Assembly: GCF_900343125.1 (NCBI RefSeq)
Contig: NZ_OPYL01000002.1
Span: 248,001-312,000 of the forward strand
Origin: Dysgonomonas sp. Marseille-P4361
GTDB lineage: Bacteria; Bacteroidota; Bacteroidia; Bacteroidales; Dysgonomonadaceae
Direction of reading: 5' to 3'
Length of the DNA: 64,000 nucleotides
Positions within the stretch are counted from its first letter, which is position 1; each line of letters starts with the position of its first letter. The translations under genes and the position numbers were made by a program. The notes under the pieces are model-generated. The model made no database searches and was not told the origin of the DNA. It worked only from the letters and a program-made list of their open reading frames with translations. Positions 44,856-54,770 of this stretch are shown piece after piece.

Positions 44856-45404
44856 ATGAATTTTATAGAACAAGAGCTAAAAGACGTTTGGGTTATTGAG
44901 CCAAAAGTATTTGAAGATGAAAGAGGCTATTTTATGGAATCTTTTAAGAAAAATGCTTTTGAAGAACATATAGGAAATATAGAGTTTATACAAGATAATG
45001 AATCTAAATCTGTTCGAGGTGTATTGAGAGGATTACACTATCAGTCTGGTGAATTTTCTCAAGCTAAATTAGTACGTGCATTGAAAGGATGTGTTTTGGA
45101 TGTTATAGTTGATTTGAGAAAATCATCCCCTACATTTGGAAAACATTTGACAATAGAACTTAGCGAAGATAATAAAAAGCAGCTATTTGTACCTAGAGGA
45201 TTTGCTCATGGTTTTCTTGTGTTAAGTGCAGAAGCTATATTCTCTTATAAAGTGGATAATATTTATTCGCCAGCTAATGAAGCAACCTTGTTGTGGAACG
45301 ATCCCGCTCTTAATATAGATTGGCAAATAGATGAAAATGAATTGATCTTGTCTGCAAAAGATAAAGTTGGACAATTGTTCTCAGAAGCAATTCTCTTTGA
45401 ATAA
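44856..45404 (+). CDS. rfbC: dTDP-4-dehydrorhamnose 3,5-epimerase
   Basis: 182 residues, cupin fold. VWVIEPKVFEDERGYFMESFKKNAF, FIQDNESKSVRGVLRGLHYQ (catalytic-base His in GLHYQ) and DVIVDLRKSSPTFGKH, then VPRGFAHGFLVLS and SYKVDNIYSP with the catalytic Tyr region, are all family hallmarks. Length is normal. It epimerises C3 and C5 of dTDP-4-keto-6-deoxyglucose. It precedes a GH25 gene by 6 bp, so the sugar genes and wall-enzyme genes probably share a transcript. Confidence 0.95.
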   Translation: MNFIEQELKDVWVIEPKVFEDERGYFMESFKKNAFEEHIGNIEFIQDNESKSVRGVLRGLHYQSGEFSQAKLVRALKGCVLDVIVDLRKSSPTFGKHLTIELSEDNKKQLFVPRGFAHGFLVLSAEAIFSYKVDNIYSPANEATLLWNDPALNIDWQIDENELILSAKDKVGQLFSEAILFE

Positions 45405-45410
45405 TGTCTA

Positions 45411-46211
45411 ATGGCTAAGAAAACGGTTAAAAGAAAACAGTTGCCAAAGCGAAAACCCGTTGGGAAAAAAGCTTCTAGAGCGAAAAATAAGAAGATATAT
45501 TTACTTGTTCTTTCTTTGGCTTTATGTTTTTCAATTTTAGCCTTTTTTCTGATAAAGGATTATTTTCATGAAGCAGAAAGCTTCGAGTCAAACAAATACT
45601 TTGTAAAGGGGATAGACGTTTCTCATCACAATCCCATACTGAATTGGCAAAGCTTATTGGATACAGATATAACTTTTGCATACATAAAATCAACAGAGGA
45701 TACCTCACATATAGATAGGAATTATATCTACAATTATTCATTGGCAAAAGAGACTAATATAAAAGTTGGAGCATACCATTTCTATCGATTTGCCATGTCT
45801 GGAAAGGAGCAAGCTAACCATTTTTTGAAAAATACGAAATTAGAATCAGGTGATTTAATCCCAGCCATAGATGTGGAGCATTCAGCGTTGAATGTATACA
45901 ATAAAGACAAAGATTATATGAAAACGGTTGTTGATGAATTAAAGATTCTAGAAAACGAATTATATGAGTATTTAGGAATACATCCAGTTATTTATACTAA
46001 TAAAGATTGTTACAAACTCTATATAAAGGGCAATTTCCCTGAAAATATAATTTGGATGTGTGACCTGCATAATGAGCCTTCGGATGAAATAGCTAATTGG
46101 CGCATATGGCAGTTTTCGCATAAAGGAGAGTTACCCGGAGTTGATGGGCATATTGATCTGAACTATTATCGCTATTCTTTCAACGAATTTAAAGAACTGC
46201 AACTCCCTTAA
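45411..46211 (+). CDS. Membrane-anchored GH25 lysozyme-like muramidase
   Basis: 266 residues. A strongly basic cytoplasmic start (KKTVKRKQLPKRKPVGKKASRAKNKK) leads into a single membrane helix (about 28-50, IYLLVLSLALCFSILAFFLI), then a GH25 domain: FVKGIDVSHHNPILNWQSL with the catalytic-face Asp, IKSTEDTSHIDRNYIYNY, VGAYHFYRF, PAIDVEHSALN with the Asp/Glu pair, and WRIWQFSHKGELPGVDGHIDLNYY. It should cleave N-acetylmuramyl linkages in peptidoglycan from the periplasmic side of the inner membrane. Confidence 0.9.
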   Translation: MAKKTVKRKQLPKRKPVGKKASRAKNKKIYLLVLSLALCFSILAFFLIKDYFHEAESFESNKYFVKGIDVSHHNPILNWQSLLDTDITFAYIKSTEDTSHIDRNYIYNYSLAKETNIKVGAYHFYRFAMSGKEQANHFLKNTKLESGDLIPAIDVEHSALNVYNKDKDYMKTVVDELKILENELYEYLGIHPVIYTNKDCYKLYIKGNFPENIIWMCDLHNEPSDEIANWRIWQFSHKGELPGVDGHIDLNYYRYSFNEFKELQLP

Positions 46212-46224
46212 CTAACTGTTGAAA

Positions 46225-47226
46225 ATGAAAAATAAGATTTTATTCATATTCGTCATTCTGTTCGCCTTTTCTTCTTGTTTTGAGGAAGATAATTTCGAAA
46301 ATTCTAAGAAGGGAAATTTTGAAGCTCTATGGAAAATAATAGATGAGCATTATTGTTTCTTCGGATATAAAGGTATCGATTGGGATGATGTATATGATCG
46401 ATATAGTGTTCGTATTCATGAAGACATGGATAATAAAGCATTGTTCTCGGTGTTGGGAGAGATGCTTGCAGAACTTAAAGATGGGCATGTTAATATGACA
46501 GCTTCTCATGATGTTGCCCGTTATTGGAATTGGTTTGAAGATTATCCTGACAATTTTGATGAAAAAATCCAACGAAATTATATTGGAACAGATTATGGCA
46601 TTGCCTCAGGATTGAAATATAAAATACTAGAGGATAATATCGGATACATTTATTATGGAAGTTTTTCGAGTGGAATAGGAGAGGGAAATATAAGCGAAGT
46701 CCTGTATAAGATGGGTATTTGTGATGGGATTATAATTGATGTAAGAGATAATGGTGGTGGTTTGTTGAGTAATAGTGAAAAGCTTGCATCCCATTTCTTT
46801 GACCAAAAGACCCTGGTAGGGTATATAATGCATAAGACAGGCAAGGGGCATAATGATTTTTCAGAGCCGTATGCTAAATATATTGAACCTTCCGAAGGTA
46901 TAAAGTATCATAAGAAGGTTATTATACTGACCAATAGAAGTAGCTATAGTGCCACCAATGATTTTGTGAATGCAATGCGCTATAGAGACAATACTATTGT
47001 CATAGGAGATAAAACCGGAGGAGGTGGAGGGATGCCTTTCTCTTCAGAATTGCCAAATGGATGGTCTATCAGATTTTCAGCTTCGCCAATGTTGAATGCT
47101 GAGAAACAACAAATAGAATTTGGTATTGATCCCGATATTAAAATAGACATGTCAGGCGATGATATGGAAAAGGGGGTTGATAGTATAATTGAGAAAGCTA
47201 TTGAGGTAATTAAGGCTAATCGATAG
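46225..47226 (+). CDS. S41-family peptidase lipoprotein
   Basis: 333 residues from ATG 46225 (MKNKILFIFVILFAFSSC); the in-frame TTG at 46219 is less likely. FSSC is a lipobox, so mature residue 1 is probably a lipidated cysteine. No PDZ domain is evident; the S41/tail-specific core is present: GICDGIIIDVRDNGGGLLSNSEKLASHFF, VIILTNRSSYSATNDFVNAMRYRDNTIVIGDKTGGGGG with the nucleophile Ser in SYSATND. This tricorn/S41-like lipoprotein type is common in Bacteroidota; substrate unknown. It lies 13 bp after the GH25 gene. Confidence 0.88.
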   Translation: MKNKILFIFVILFAFSSCFEEDNFENSKKGNFEALWKIIDEHYCFFGYKGIDWDDVYDRYSVRIHEDMDNKALFSVLGEMLAELKDGHVNMTASHDVARYWNWFEDYPDNFDEKIQRNYIGTDYGIASGLKYKILEDNIGYIYYGSFSSGIGEGNISEVLYKMGICDGIIIDVRDNGGGLLSNSEKLASHFFDQKTLVGYIMHKTGKGHNDFSEPYAKYIEPSEGIKYHKKVIILTNRSSYSATNDFVNAMRYRDNTIVIGDKTGGGGGMPFSSELPNGWSIRFSASPMLNAEKQQIEFGIDPDIKIDMSGDDMEKGVDSIIEKAIEVIKANR

Positions 47227-47341
47227 TCCAATTGTTCAAAATATGTTCTTTCTTGATTTATTCTTCGAATGATGTGTTATTAAACATATCACTTATGGTT
47301 TACAAAAAGGAATAATCTTATTTAATCAGCTTCGTTTTTCG

Positions 47342-47349
47342 TAAATTTG
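47342..47349 (+). promoter_or_regulatory. -7 promoter element for maeB (TAAATTTG)
   Basis: TAAATTTG ends 37 bp before the maeB ATG. Confidence 0.45.
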
Positions 47350-47386
47350 GTATAGCAAAATTCTATCTATACTTAAAAGTAACGCT

Positions 47387-49669
47387 ATGCCAAAAGTGAC
47401 GAAAGCAGCTGCATTGAAATACCATGCATCTGGAAAACCCGGAAAGATTGAGGTAGTACCTACAAAGCCTCATAGTACTCAAACAGACTTATCTTTAGCT
47501 TATTCTCCAGGAGTAGCAGAACCTTGTCTGGAAATCGAGAAAAACCCACAAACAGCCTATGAATATACAGTAAAGGGAAACCTTGTTGCTGTGATTTCGA
47601 ATGGGACAGCAGTTTTAGGTCTTGGAGATATAGGTGCATTAGCAGGCAAGCCGGTAATGGAAGGTAAAGGACTTCTTTTCAAAATATTTAGCGGAATAGA
47701 TGTTTTTGATATAGAGATAAATGAACAAGACCCTGAAAAATTTATTCAGATTGTAAAAGCTATTTCTCCAACATTTGGAGGGATAAATTTGGAAGATATA
47801 AAAGCTCCTGAGTGTTTTGAGATAGAGCGAAGGCTTAAAGAGGAATTGGATATTCCTGTTATGCATGACGATCAGCATGGAACAGCTATCATTTCAGGAG
47901 CAGCCTTAATTAATGCTTTGGATATAGCTAATAAAGATATTAAAGATATTAAATTAGTTGTCAATGGAGCTGGAGCTTCGGCAATAGCATGTACAAAATT
48001 GTATATAAAACTAGGTGTTAGTAAGGAAAATATTGTGATGTGTGATAGCAAAGGGGTTCTGACTACTAAGCGAACCGATTTGAACGAGGCTAAAAAAGAA
48101 TTTGCTATCAATACAGACCTTACTACATTGGATCAGGTAATTGAAGGAGCAGATGTCTTCTTAGGTCTTTCTAAAGCAGATGTTTTGACCAAAGAGATGG
48201 TTCGTAAAATGAATGTTAACCCAATTGTCTTTGCTTTGGCAAACCCTAATCCAGAGATTTCGTACGAAGATGCAAAAGTATCCAGAGGTGACATAATTTT
48301 TGCTACGGGGCGTTCCGATTATCCTAATCAGGTAAATAATGTACTTGGTTTCCCTTATATATTCAGGGGGGCATTAGACGTTCAGGCTACAGTTATTAAT
48401 GAGGAGATGAAATTAGCTGCAACAAAAGCTATTGCCGGATTAGCAAGAGAAATAGTACCGGATGTCATTAATACAGCCTACGATATTAATAAAATGACTT
48501 ATGGTCCAGAATACATAATTCCTAAACCTTTAGACCCAAGATTGCTTACTACAGTGTCGTTAGCAGTGGCAAAGGCTGCGATCGAAACAGGTGTTGCCCG
48601 TAAAATAATTTCCGATTGGGAGCTTTATGCAAATAGTTTGGATGAAATGATGGGGTATAGCAATAAACTGATTTATCGTCTGAACAATGTCATTAAAAAC
48701 GAAAAGAAGCTCAAGAGGGTTGTTTATTGTGAGGGCAATCACGTAAATATGATCAAGGCTGCAATTATTTCACACAAAGAAGGAATCTGTCATCCAATTT
48801 TGTTGGGAAGTAAGGAAAGAATAAAAAATATAGCTAAAGACAATGGTATAGATCTTAATGGTGTAGAAATTATAGATTATAGGAATATATCTGAAGACGA
48901 GCGTCGTATTAAGTATGCGAAGATTTTGAGCGAGAAAAAGTCCAGAGAGGGAATTTGCTATCAGGAGGCATTTGAAAAAATGAGCGATCGTAACTATTAT
49001 GGAATGATGATGGTTGAAACTGGAGATGCTGATGCTGTAATAACGGGGATTTATAGCCACTACCGCGATTTTGCGCGCATAGCTTTAGAAGTGATAGGTC
49101 TTCGACCTGCATATAAACACTTTGCAGCAATGCATATTATTCAGACTAAAAAAGGACCTTTCTTCTTGGCAGATACACTCATTAATCGTTGGCCTAATGA
49201 AGAAGTTCTGATTGAAGTAGTTAAATTGACTCATGATGCAGTAACGTATTTTGCTACAGAACCGGTTATGGCTATGCTTTCATTTTCAAATTATGGAGCG
49301 GATGATAATGGAGGTCCAAAATATGTGGCTGATACTGTAAAATACTTTCATGAGAATTATCCGGAATTTATAATTGATGGTGAGATCCAGCTTAACTTTG
49401 CGATGAATAAAGATTTACGAGATAGAACTTTTCCTTTCAACTCGCTAAAAGGACGAGATGTAAATACGCTTATTTTCCCCAATCTGAGTTCTGCTAATAT
49501 CTCTAGTAAGTTATTGATGGAGTTAGGTATGGTAGGGGAGAGTATTGGCCCTATACAGATGGGATTGCGTAAGCCTGTTCATTTTACAGATATAGAAAGC
49601 TCAGTCAGAGATATTGTTAATTTGACCACAGTTGCTGTTGTAGATGCAATTGCAAACAGACAAGATTGA
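47387..49669 (+). CDS. maeB: NADP-dependent malic enzyme with phosphotransacetylase-like domain
   Basis: 760 residues, the long MaeB form. Malic-enzyme domain at about 1-420: [76 protein letters not shown] for NADP binding, and [16 protein letters not shown] phosphate-acetyltransferase-like domain follows at about 430-760 ([35 protein letters not shown]), normally regulatory in this enzyme. It decarboxylates malate to pyruvate and makes NADPH. Single gene with its own promoter. Confidence 0.95.
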   Translation: MPKVTKAAALKYHASGKPGKIEVVPTKPHSTQTDLSLAYSPGVAEPCLEIEKNPQTAYEYTVKGNLVAVISNGTAVLGLGDIGALAGKPVMEGKGLLFKIFSGIDVFDIEINEQDPEKFIQIVKAISPTFGGINLEDIKAPECFEIERRLKEELDIPVMHDDQHGTAIISGAALINALDIANKDIKDIKLVVNGAGASAIACTKLYIKLGVSKENIVMCDSKGVLTTKRTDLNEAKKEFAINTDLTTLDQVIEGADVFLGLSKADVLTKEMVRKMNVNPIVFALANPNPEISYEDAKVSRGDIIFATGRSDYPNQVNNVLGFPYIFRGALDVQATVINEEMKLAATKAIAGLAREIVPDVINTAYDINKMTYGPEYIIPKPLDPRLLTTVSLAVAKAAIETGVARKIISDWELYANSLDEMMGYSNKLIYRLNNVIKNEKKLKRVVYCEGNHVNMIKAAIISHKEGICHPILLGSKERIKNIAKDNGIDLNGVEIIDYRNISEDERRIKYAKILSEKKSREGICYQEAFEKMSDRNYYGMMMVETGDADAVITGIYSHYRDFARIALEVIGLRPAYKHFAAMHIIQTKKGPFFLADTLINRWPNEEVLIEVVKLTHDAVTYFATEPVMAMLSFSNYGADDNGGPKYVADTVKYFHENYPEFIIDGEIQLNFAMNKDLRDRTFPFNSLKGRDVNTLIFPNLSSANISSKLLMELGMVGESIGPIQMGLRKPVHFTDIESSVRDIVNLTTVAVVDAIANRQD

Positions 49670-49736
49670 TATATAAGTAGCTCTCTCTATTGTGTTTCTT
49701 TTACGCTCGATTGGATAGTTTTTTTGAAAAAAAATA

Positions 49737-49744
49737 TATATTTG
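49737..49744 (+). promoter_or_regulatory. -7 promoter element for the FISUMP pseudogene (TATATTTG)
   Basis: TATATTTG about 49 bp before ATG 49793, with TTG at 49711-49713 as a loosely spaced -33 element. Confidence 0.4.
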
Positions 49745-49792
49745 CAAAAAATATAAAAGTATTCTAAATTATTAGACAAACAAGGGGAGACA

Positions 49793-50967
49793 ATGAATAG
49801 TTACAGGTTATTACAATTAATATCCTTATTTTTCTTATTATCAAATTTTACCAATGCGCAGGTTACAATTGGTTCAGGAGAGCCTCCTGTAGAAGGAGCC
49901 TTGTTACAACTAAAAGAAGATGGAAATAAAGGAGTAAATTCTACTAGAGGTTTAATGTAGCCTCGTTTACAGTTGACAGATCATAATCTAGATACAATAT
50001 CGATAAATTCCGATGATACTTCGGATATGTATGTAGGGTTACTGTCTGGAATATGAAAGGGGTAAAAGATATTTGTAAAGGAGTAAATGTTTGGAATGGG
50101 GTTAGATGGGAGTCTATACCGCAGCGAAAGAACTTGAGTCATTATGATCCATTAACAGGGATTCTGACAGATCATGAGGGCAATTCATATTCTACAGCAG
50201 TATTTGGAAGAGCAGGCAGATGGATGACTGTTAATTTACGAACAAAAACATCTCCAGGATCATGTGAGAATATTTATTATCCAGGAGAATTAACATCTGA
50301 TGATTTTTCTAATAGAATGGATATTAGGGTAGCTCATTATCCTAATGGTTCCATAACAAATGTAGCAGCTGTTCAGCCTACAACATGGGCGGAAGAGCAA
50401 GGTCTGTTATACAGCTGGGCATTAGCTACTAATGGAAAAGGAGGAAGTGATGGGCAAGGTAATGTTGATAATATCGAGGGAGATGGTGTTAATGTGGACG
50501 AATACTATGAACAAAAAATCCAACGTCAAGGAATATGTCCTGATGGCTGGCATTTACCAAGCTTAGCAGAATGGCAAGAACTATTCGCTGTTCTTAAAGA
50601 AGATGCCGAAAGTAATTCAGACAATTTTGCTAATTATTCGTCACGTCCTTATACCGTGGGAGCCCGTGGGGGAGCTACCACCGCAAAATCTAATATACCT
50701 TTAAGGGCAGCTCAAATTCCAAATGGTGCAAGTAATTCAGCTAAAGAAGGAGGATTTGATGTGTTGATGACAGGTGCTAAAACTGGGAACTCTATGATAT
50801 ATGGCAATGAAGCTAGTTTTTGGACAGCAAGTGCTTCTCTTGGAGTGGGAACTTTAACCAATAAAGCAGCCTATGCAACTACTTTTAGACCAGCAAATAC
50901 AACAGATATGGTAATAGGATCAGCAATGAGGACCTTTTTGTATTCAGTTCGTTGTAAACAAAATTAA
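49793..50967 (+). pseudogene. FISUMP (Fibrobacter succinogenes major paralogous) domain protein with two lesions
   Basis: Translation from ATG 49793 gives a signal peptide (MNSYRLLQLISLFFLLSNFTNAQ) and VTIGSGEPPVEGALLQLKEDG...RGLM, then a TAG (49958-49960) where the expected sequence continues PRLQLTDHN. Reading on, a -1 frameshift near 50041 moves the frame to 50053-50967, which continues VWNMKGVKDICKGVNVWNGVRWESI and the FISUMP domain proper: GRWMTVNLRT, EEQGLLYSWALAT, GICPDGWHLPSLAEWQELF and SFWTASAS, ending FLYSVRCKQN. Intact homologues would be about 390-residue surface proteins. The 304-residue second part lacks a signal peptide, so export is unlikely. Confidence 0.85.
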
Positions 50968-50984
50968 TAGATTAATATATTGAT

Positions 50985-51020
50985 AAAATAAGCCATAATT
51001 TAATTGTGGCTTATTTTATA
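50985..51020. terminator. Bidirectional terminator between the FISUMP pseudogene and the DUF58 gene
   Basis: Fourteen-bp stem AAAATAAGCCATAA/TTGTGGCTTATTTT with one G-U pair and a 5-nt loop, with T-rich flanks on both strands. Confidence 0.8.
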
Positions 51021-51039
51021 TATGAAAAAAATTGTTCTA

Positions 51040-52407
51040 TTAGATTAGACCTCTGGACTTGAATTCTAGGTATTTGTTGATAGAGTCAATTGTAAGGCTT
51101 TCAGGTTTAGATAATATAGTATGAATTCCGTATCTATTCAATTCTTTTACTATAAGATATTTATCATTGGATAGCTTTTCTGCCATTCCCTTTCTAAATG
51201 TCTCTTCTATATTCGTTGGAGTACTTTCTAAAACGTCATTAAATTCTGAATTCAAAAAGAATGCAACAAGTACAAGATGGTCTTTTGCCATATGACTCAG
51301 GTATTTGAGTTGCCTGCGCATCCCATTCACTGTTTCGAAGTTTGTGTAGAGAATAATCAAACTTCTTTGTGTCAATTTTCGACGAACAGTAGCATATAAT
51401 CTTTCGTAATCAGATTCCTTAAAGTCTGTCTTTTGAGCATAAAGAGTTTCTAATATCTTGTTACGTTGGCGGCGCTGTCTGTCAGCGGGTAATAACTCAT
51501 CTATATTTTTAGAGAAAGTGATAAGCCCGGCTTTATCTCCCTTATTCAAAGCTGTAGAGCTAACCATCAAGGTTGAATTAATAGCATAGTCGAGCAGTGT
51601 CATGCCATTAAACGGCATTTTCATAGTACGTCCTTTGTCAATTAAGCAATATACTGGTTGTGACTTTTCTTCCTGGTATGAATTAACCATCAATTGATTC
51701 ATACGAGAAGTTGCTTTATAGTTGATCGTGCGAGGATCATCGCCTATAGTGTAATGTTTGATATGATCAAACTCTGTAGCATGTCCAATCCGTCTAATAC
51801 GTTTTATTCCATAATCTGTCAATCGGTGTGAAGCAGCTAGAAGTTCGTACTTGTGCATCTCTATAAAGGAAGGATACACTGCTACATTTTTATGATTGTC
51901 GAATATATAACGTCTGCTTATAAAACTGAATATGCCCGAAGCATATATGTTGACAGCTCCAAATTGATAGACTCCTCGTTGAGTAGGGCGCAAGTCGTAA
52001 TAAAAGACTTCCGAAAGGTCAATTCCTAATGTCGTTGTAAAGTATAAATCTCTTTTTTGAAATTGAAAAGGAACTTCTTCTACGATCTTTATTCTTATAG
52101 GAAAAGGATATCTGTTTGTGACAGTGATAGAAATAGTATTTAAATCACCATTGGACAATCTATCGGGTGTGTTTCTATGAGCTACTATCCCTTTTCGTTG
52201 TCTATAAACAGATATGATATCAAGTATAAGAAAGACAAGAAGAACCCCTAACATTATTTGCATCAAGTAATAATATTCGTCGAAAATGAAGCAAATAAAG
52301 AGTCCCAACACACATATGGCTAGTGTGATGAAGAAACGGTTAGTCAAATATAAACTTTTGAAAAAACCGATTATCGGGGAACCTCCGCTTTGTCTATTAG
52401 TTGGCAT
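51040..52407 (-). CDS. DUF58-domain protein
   Basis: 455 residues. Two N-terminal membrane segments (about 24-65, RFFITLAICVLGLFICFIF and LMQIMLGVLLVFLILDIISVY), then a DUF58 domain around residues 195-330: IKRIRRIGHATEFDHIKHYTIGDDPRTINYKATSRMNQLMVNSYQEEKSQPVYCLIDKGRTM, a vWA-like fold with a D-x-G rather than MIDAS DxSxS. DUF58 proteins accompany MoxR ATPases and are thought to be their periplasm- or membrane-facing partners. The start overlaps the MoxR stop by 37 bp; no later ATG precedes the first helix, although a TTG near LYLTNRFF is possible. Confidence 0.88.
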   Translation of the reverse strand: MPTNRQSGGSPIIGFFKSLYLTNRFFITLAICVLGLFICFIFDEYYYLMQIMLGVLLVFLILDIISVYRQRKGIVAHRNTPDRLSNGDLNTISITVTNRYPFPIRIKIVEEVPFQFQKRDLYFTTTLGIDLSEVFYYDLRPTQRGVYQFGAVNIYASGIFSFISRRYIFDNHKNVAVYPSFIEMHKYELLAASHRLTDYGIKRIRRIGHATEFDHIKHYTIGDDPRTINYKATSRMNQLMVNSYQEEKSQPVYCLIDKGRTMKMPFNGMTLLDYAINSTLMVSSTALNKGDKAGLITFSKNIDELLPADRQRRQRNKILETLYAQKTDFKESDYERLYATVRRKLTQRSLIILYTNFETVNGMRRQLKYLSHMAKDHLVLVAFFLNSEFNDVLESTPTNIEETFRKGMAEKLSNDKYLIVKELNRYGIHTILSKPESLTIDSINKYLEFKSRGLI

Positions 52408-53345
52408 ATAATTGTATCAGTGGATGTTCCATCCATTTCTTTTTCTGGTGTTAATAATACTCTGTGTCGCAATACCGGTACTGCCATTTCTTTTATGTCG
52501 TCAGGAGTAATGAAATCTCTTCCTCTGATTGCAGCCAAAGCTTTTGAAGCATTTAATATAGCCAGTGAAGCACGAGGTGAGGCTCCTAATGTGATCCAAG
52601 GACTTTGGCGAGTCGCAGATACTATCTGAGCTATATATTCGAGTAGTTGTCTTTCAACAAGAACTTTCTCTACAGCCGAACGAAGTTCTTTCAATTTAGC
52701 CGCTGTTAGTACAGGATTAATTCCAACATCTATAGATAATTCGCCTTTGTTTTGTTTCTCAAGAATTGTTATTTCTTCTACTATATTGGGATAGTCAACA
52801 GTAATCTTAAATAAGAAACGGTCTAACTGAGCTTCTGGCAATCTGTATGTTCCCTCTTGTTCGATAGGGTTTTGTGTTGCCATAACTAAGAATGGGTAGT
52901 CCATCTTGTAGGTTGTTCCATCGTTTGTTACCTGACGTTCTTCCATAACTTCAAATAAGGCAGCTTGTGTTTTTGCTGGAGAACGATTAATCTCGTCAAT
53001 GAGTACAATATTGGAAAATATAGGTCCTTTCTTAAATTCAAATTTACTTGATCCGGGAAGAAATATACTTGTACCCAGCACGTCCGAAGGCATAAGGTCG
53101 GGGGTAAACTGTATACGACTAAAGCCTACATCGATAGTCTTTGCCAGCAACTTCGCCGATAATGTTTTTGCAACACCGGGTACACCTTCTACTAAAACAT
53201 GTCCATTCGCTAATATAGCGACAATCATTTGCTCTATGAGTTGATGCTGTCCAACTACAACCTTACCGATTTCATTTTTTATATCTTGAACACTTTGGCT
53301 CAATTCAGAGAAATCTATTCTCGATTGGAATTCTAATTCTGACAT
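52371..53345 (-). CDS. MoxR-family AAA+ ATPase
   Basis: 324 residues. Walker A is GVPGVAKT, Walker B VLIDEINR and sensor 1 MATQNPIEQEGTYRLPEAQLDRFLFK, all hallmark MoxR. The C-terminal lid includes ASPRASLAILNASKALAAIRGRDFITPDDIKEM. MoxR ATPases act as chaperone-like remodelers with DUF58/vWA partners for membrane or envelope complexes; the client in Bacteroidota clusters is not established. Fifth gene of the minus-strand cluster that begins with the SpoIIM gene. Confidence 0.93.
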   Translation of the reverse strand: MSELEFQSRIDFSELSQSVQDIKNEIGKVVVGQHQLIEQMIVAILANGHVLVEGVPGVAKTLSAKLLAKTIDVGFSRIQFTPDLMPSDVLGTSIFLPGSSKFEFKKGPIFSNIVLIDEINRSPAKTQAALFEVMEERQVTNDGTTYKMDYPFLVMATQNPIEQEGTYRLPEAQLDRFLFKITVDYPNIVEEITILEKQNKGELSIDVGINPVLTAAKLKELRSAVEKVLVERQLLEYIAQIVSATRQSPWITLGASPRASLAILNASKALAAIRGRDFITPDDIKEMAVPVLRHRVLLTPEKEMDGTSTDTIICQLIDKAEVPR

Positions 53346-53357
53346 ATTTTAAATCTT

Positions 53358-54770
53358 TTATTTGTTTTTAGCTTTCTTGTAGAAGTCTTCCAACAGGCTG
53401 TTGTATTTAAGGAAGAGTTCGTTTGATACATAGGGTAATATAGTAATGTCTTTATGCAGACTGAATAGCTCACTTAGCTCTTCTTTGTCCATGCCCGATT
53501 TTGCACTTAATCTGGATATGAAGTCAGAATCGGTATTTTCGGTAGACATATAATAATTCTTTCTTATGAAATCGAGGAAGTAAGCATGTCTTTTCTGAGC
53601 AATGGTTGTAAAGTCTTTTTTGCGATAGTATAGATTGCTGATTGTACCAAGAAATTCTAAAGAGGAGTTTACTGGAGGTGTAATAACCGGAATTATTCGT
53701 TGGGTACGCTTCGCTCTGAAGATCATAAAAAGAAGCAATCCGGCTAAAACAATGTACAAAGCTGTCCGCAGAGGAGGATTAGCAAACAATACTCTGAAGT
53801 AAGAATTTCTTCCTTGCATACCCTGCTTCTGAAATTCATCCCAGATAATTTTACTATTCTCAGGGAGATATGATAGACATCTGAAGGCGAAATCATACTC
53901 TGTTGTTTTCAGCATATTTATATTTGTAAAAGCAGTAGGGACTGTATGTAAATATATGTGTCCTCTACCATACTGGATATCAATAAATACAGTATCATTG
54001 TGATTATTTACACCTAATGTTCGCACAGGGTATGGGCAACTATCTGTATTAAGAGCCAAGGTATTGCTTAAGGTTCCGATACGGTATTCTCTGGATGGAT
54101 AGTCAGGAAGACTGAATACAGTATCTGACCTGTAGTAATCATAAGATCTGTGTATTCCTAATGTATCCAGCAGTTTATTATTGAAAATTTCAGCGGAAAT
54201 AAAAGCATTGTTTCCTAATCCAACAAAGTCGAGAAGGTATTCCAAATCCAGATCGTCGATATCAAATCGCATATTTACAAACAAATAAGATGTTGTATCA
54301 GTGATGCTGTCTAAATCAAAATACCAGCTAGTCGGATTCGTCTCGCTTTCGATAGAGTCTTCTTCATTTTCTGCTATATCTAAAGAATCTATTTCAATAG
54401 CAGTTGCAGTATTTGTTAGGGTAAGACTATCGGATATTAAAATCTCTTCTGTATAGAGGTATTCATCATCTGCTGCGTCATATACATTGCTATAGTAAGA
54501 AGGATTATTCTCTTCATCATAATAGATATACTTTCCATTAATCTTTTTCAGATTATTATAAATTGGGACACGTGTAGTTTGTATATTCTTCTTTTCAAAG
54601 ATATCAGTAAGAAGATCATAAGCTATATAAGTTCCATATGGTGCGGTTTTGGTATTCATGAATGAAGGAGTCCAGTCGACAGGCTGAGGACCTTTCGACT
54701 TTGCAAATGATAATCCAATCAGTAGAAGGATAATCACCGTGACCAATATTGTCATTTTTCTATCTTTCAT
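53358..54770 (-). CDS. DUF4350-domain membrane protein
   Basis: 470 residues. An N-terminal helix (about 8-23), a long periplasmic part with the DUF4350 beginning PYGTYIAYDLLTDIFEKKNIQTTRVPIYNNL and LFVNMRFDIDDLDLEYLLDFVGLGNNAFISAEIF, a second helix near 340 (TALYIVLAGLLLFMIFRA), then a cytoplasmic helical tail (STENTDSDFISRLSAKSGMDKEEL). Such proteins routinely sit between MoxR and DUF4129 genes. Function unknown. Its start overlaps the DUF4129 stop by 11 bp. Confidence 0.85.
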   Translation of the reverse strand: MKDRKMTILVTVIILLLIGLSFAKSKGPQPVDWTPSFMNTKTAPYGTYIAYDLLTDIFEKKNIQTTRVPIYNNLKKINGKYIYYDEENNPSYYSNVYDAADDEYLYTEEILISDSLTLTNTATAIEIDSLDIAENEEDSIESETNPTSWYFDLDSITDTTSYLFVNMRFDIDDLDLEYLLDFVGLGNNAFISAEIFNNKLLDTLGIHRSYDYYRSDTVFSLPDYPSREYRIGTLSNTLALNTDSCPYPVRTLGVNNHNDTVFIDIQYGRGHIYLHTVPTAFTNINMLKTTEYDFAFRCLSYLPENSKIIWDEFQKQGMQGRNSYFRVLFANPPLRTALYIVLAGLLLFMIFRAKRTQRIIPVITPPVNSSLEFLGTISNLYYRKKDFTTIAQKRHAYFLDFIRKNYYMSTENTDSDFISRLSAKSGMDKEELSELFSLHKDITILPYVSNELFLKYNSLLEDFYKKAKNK

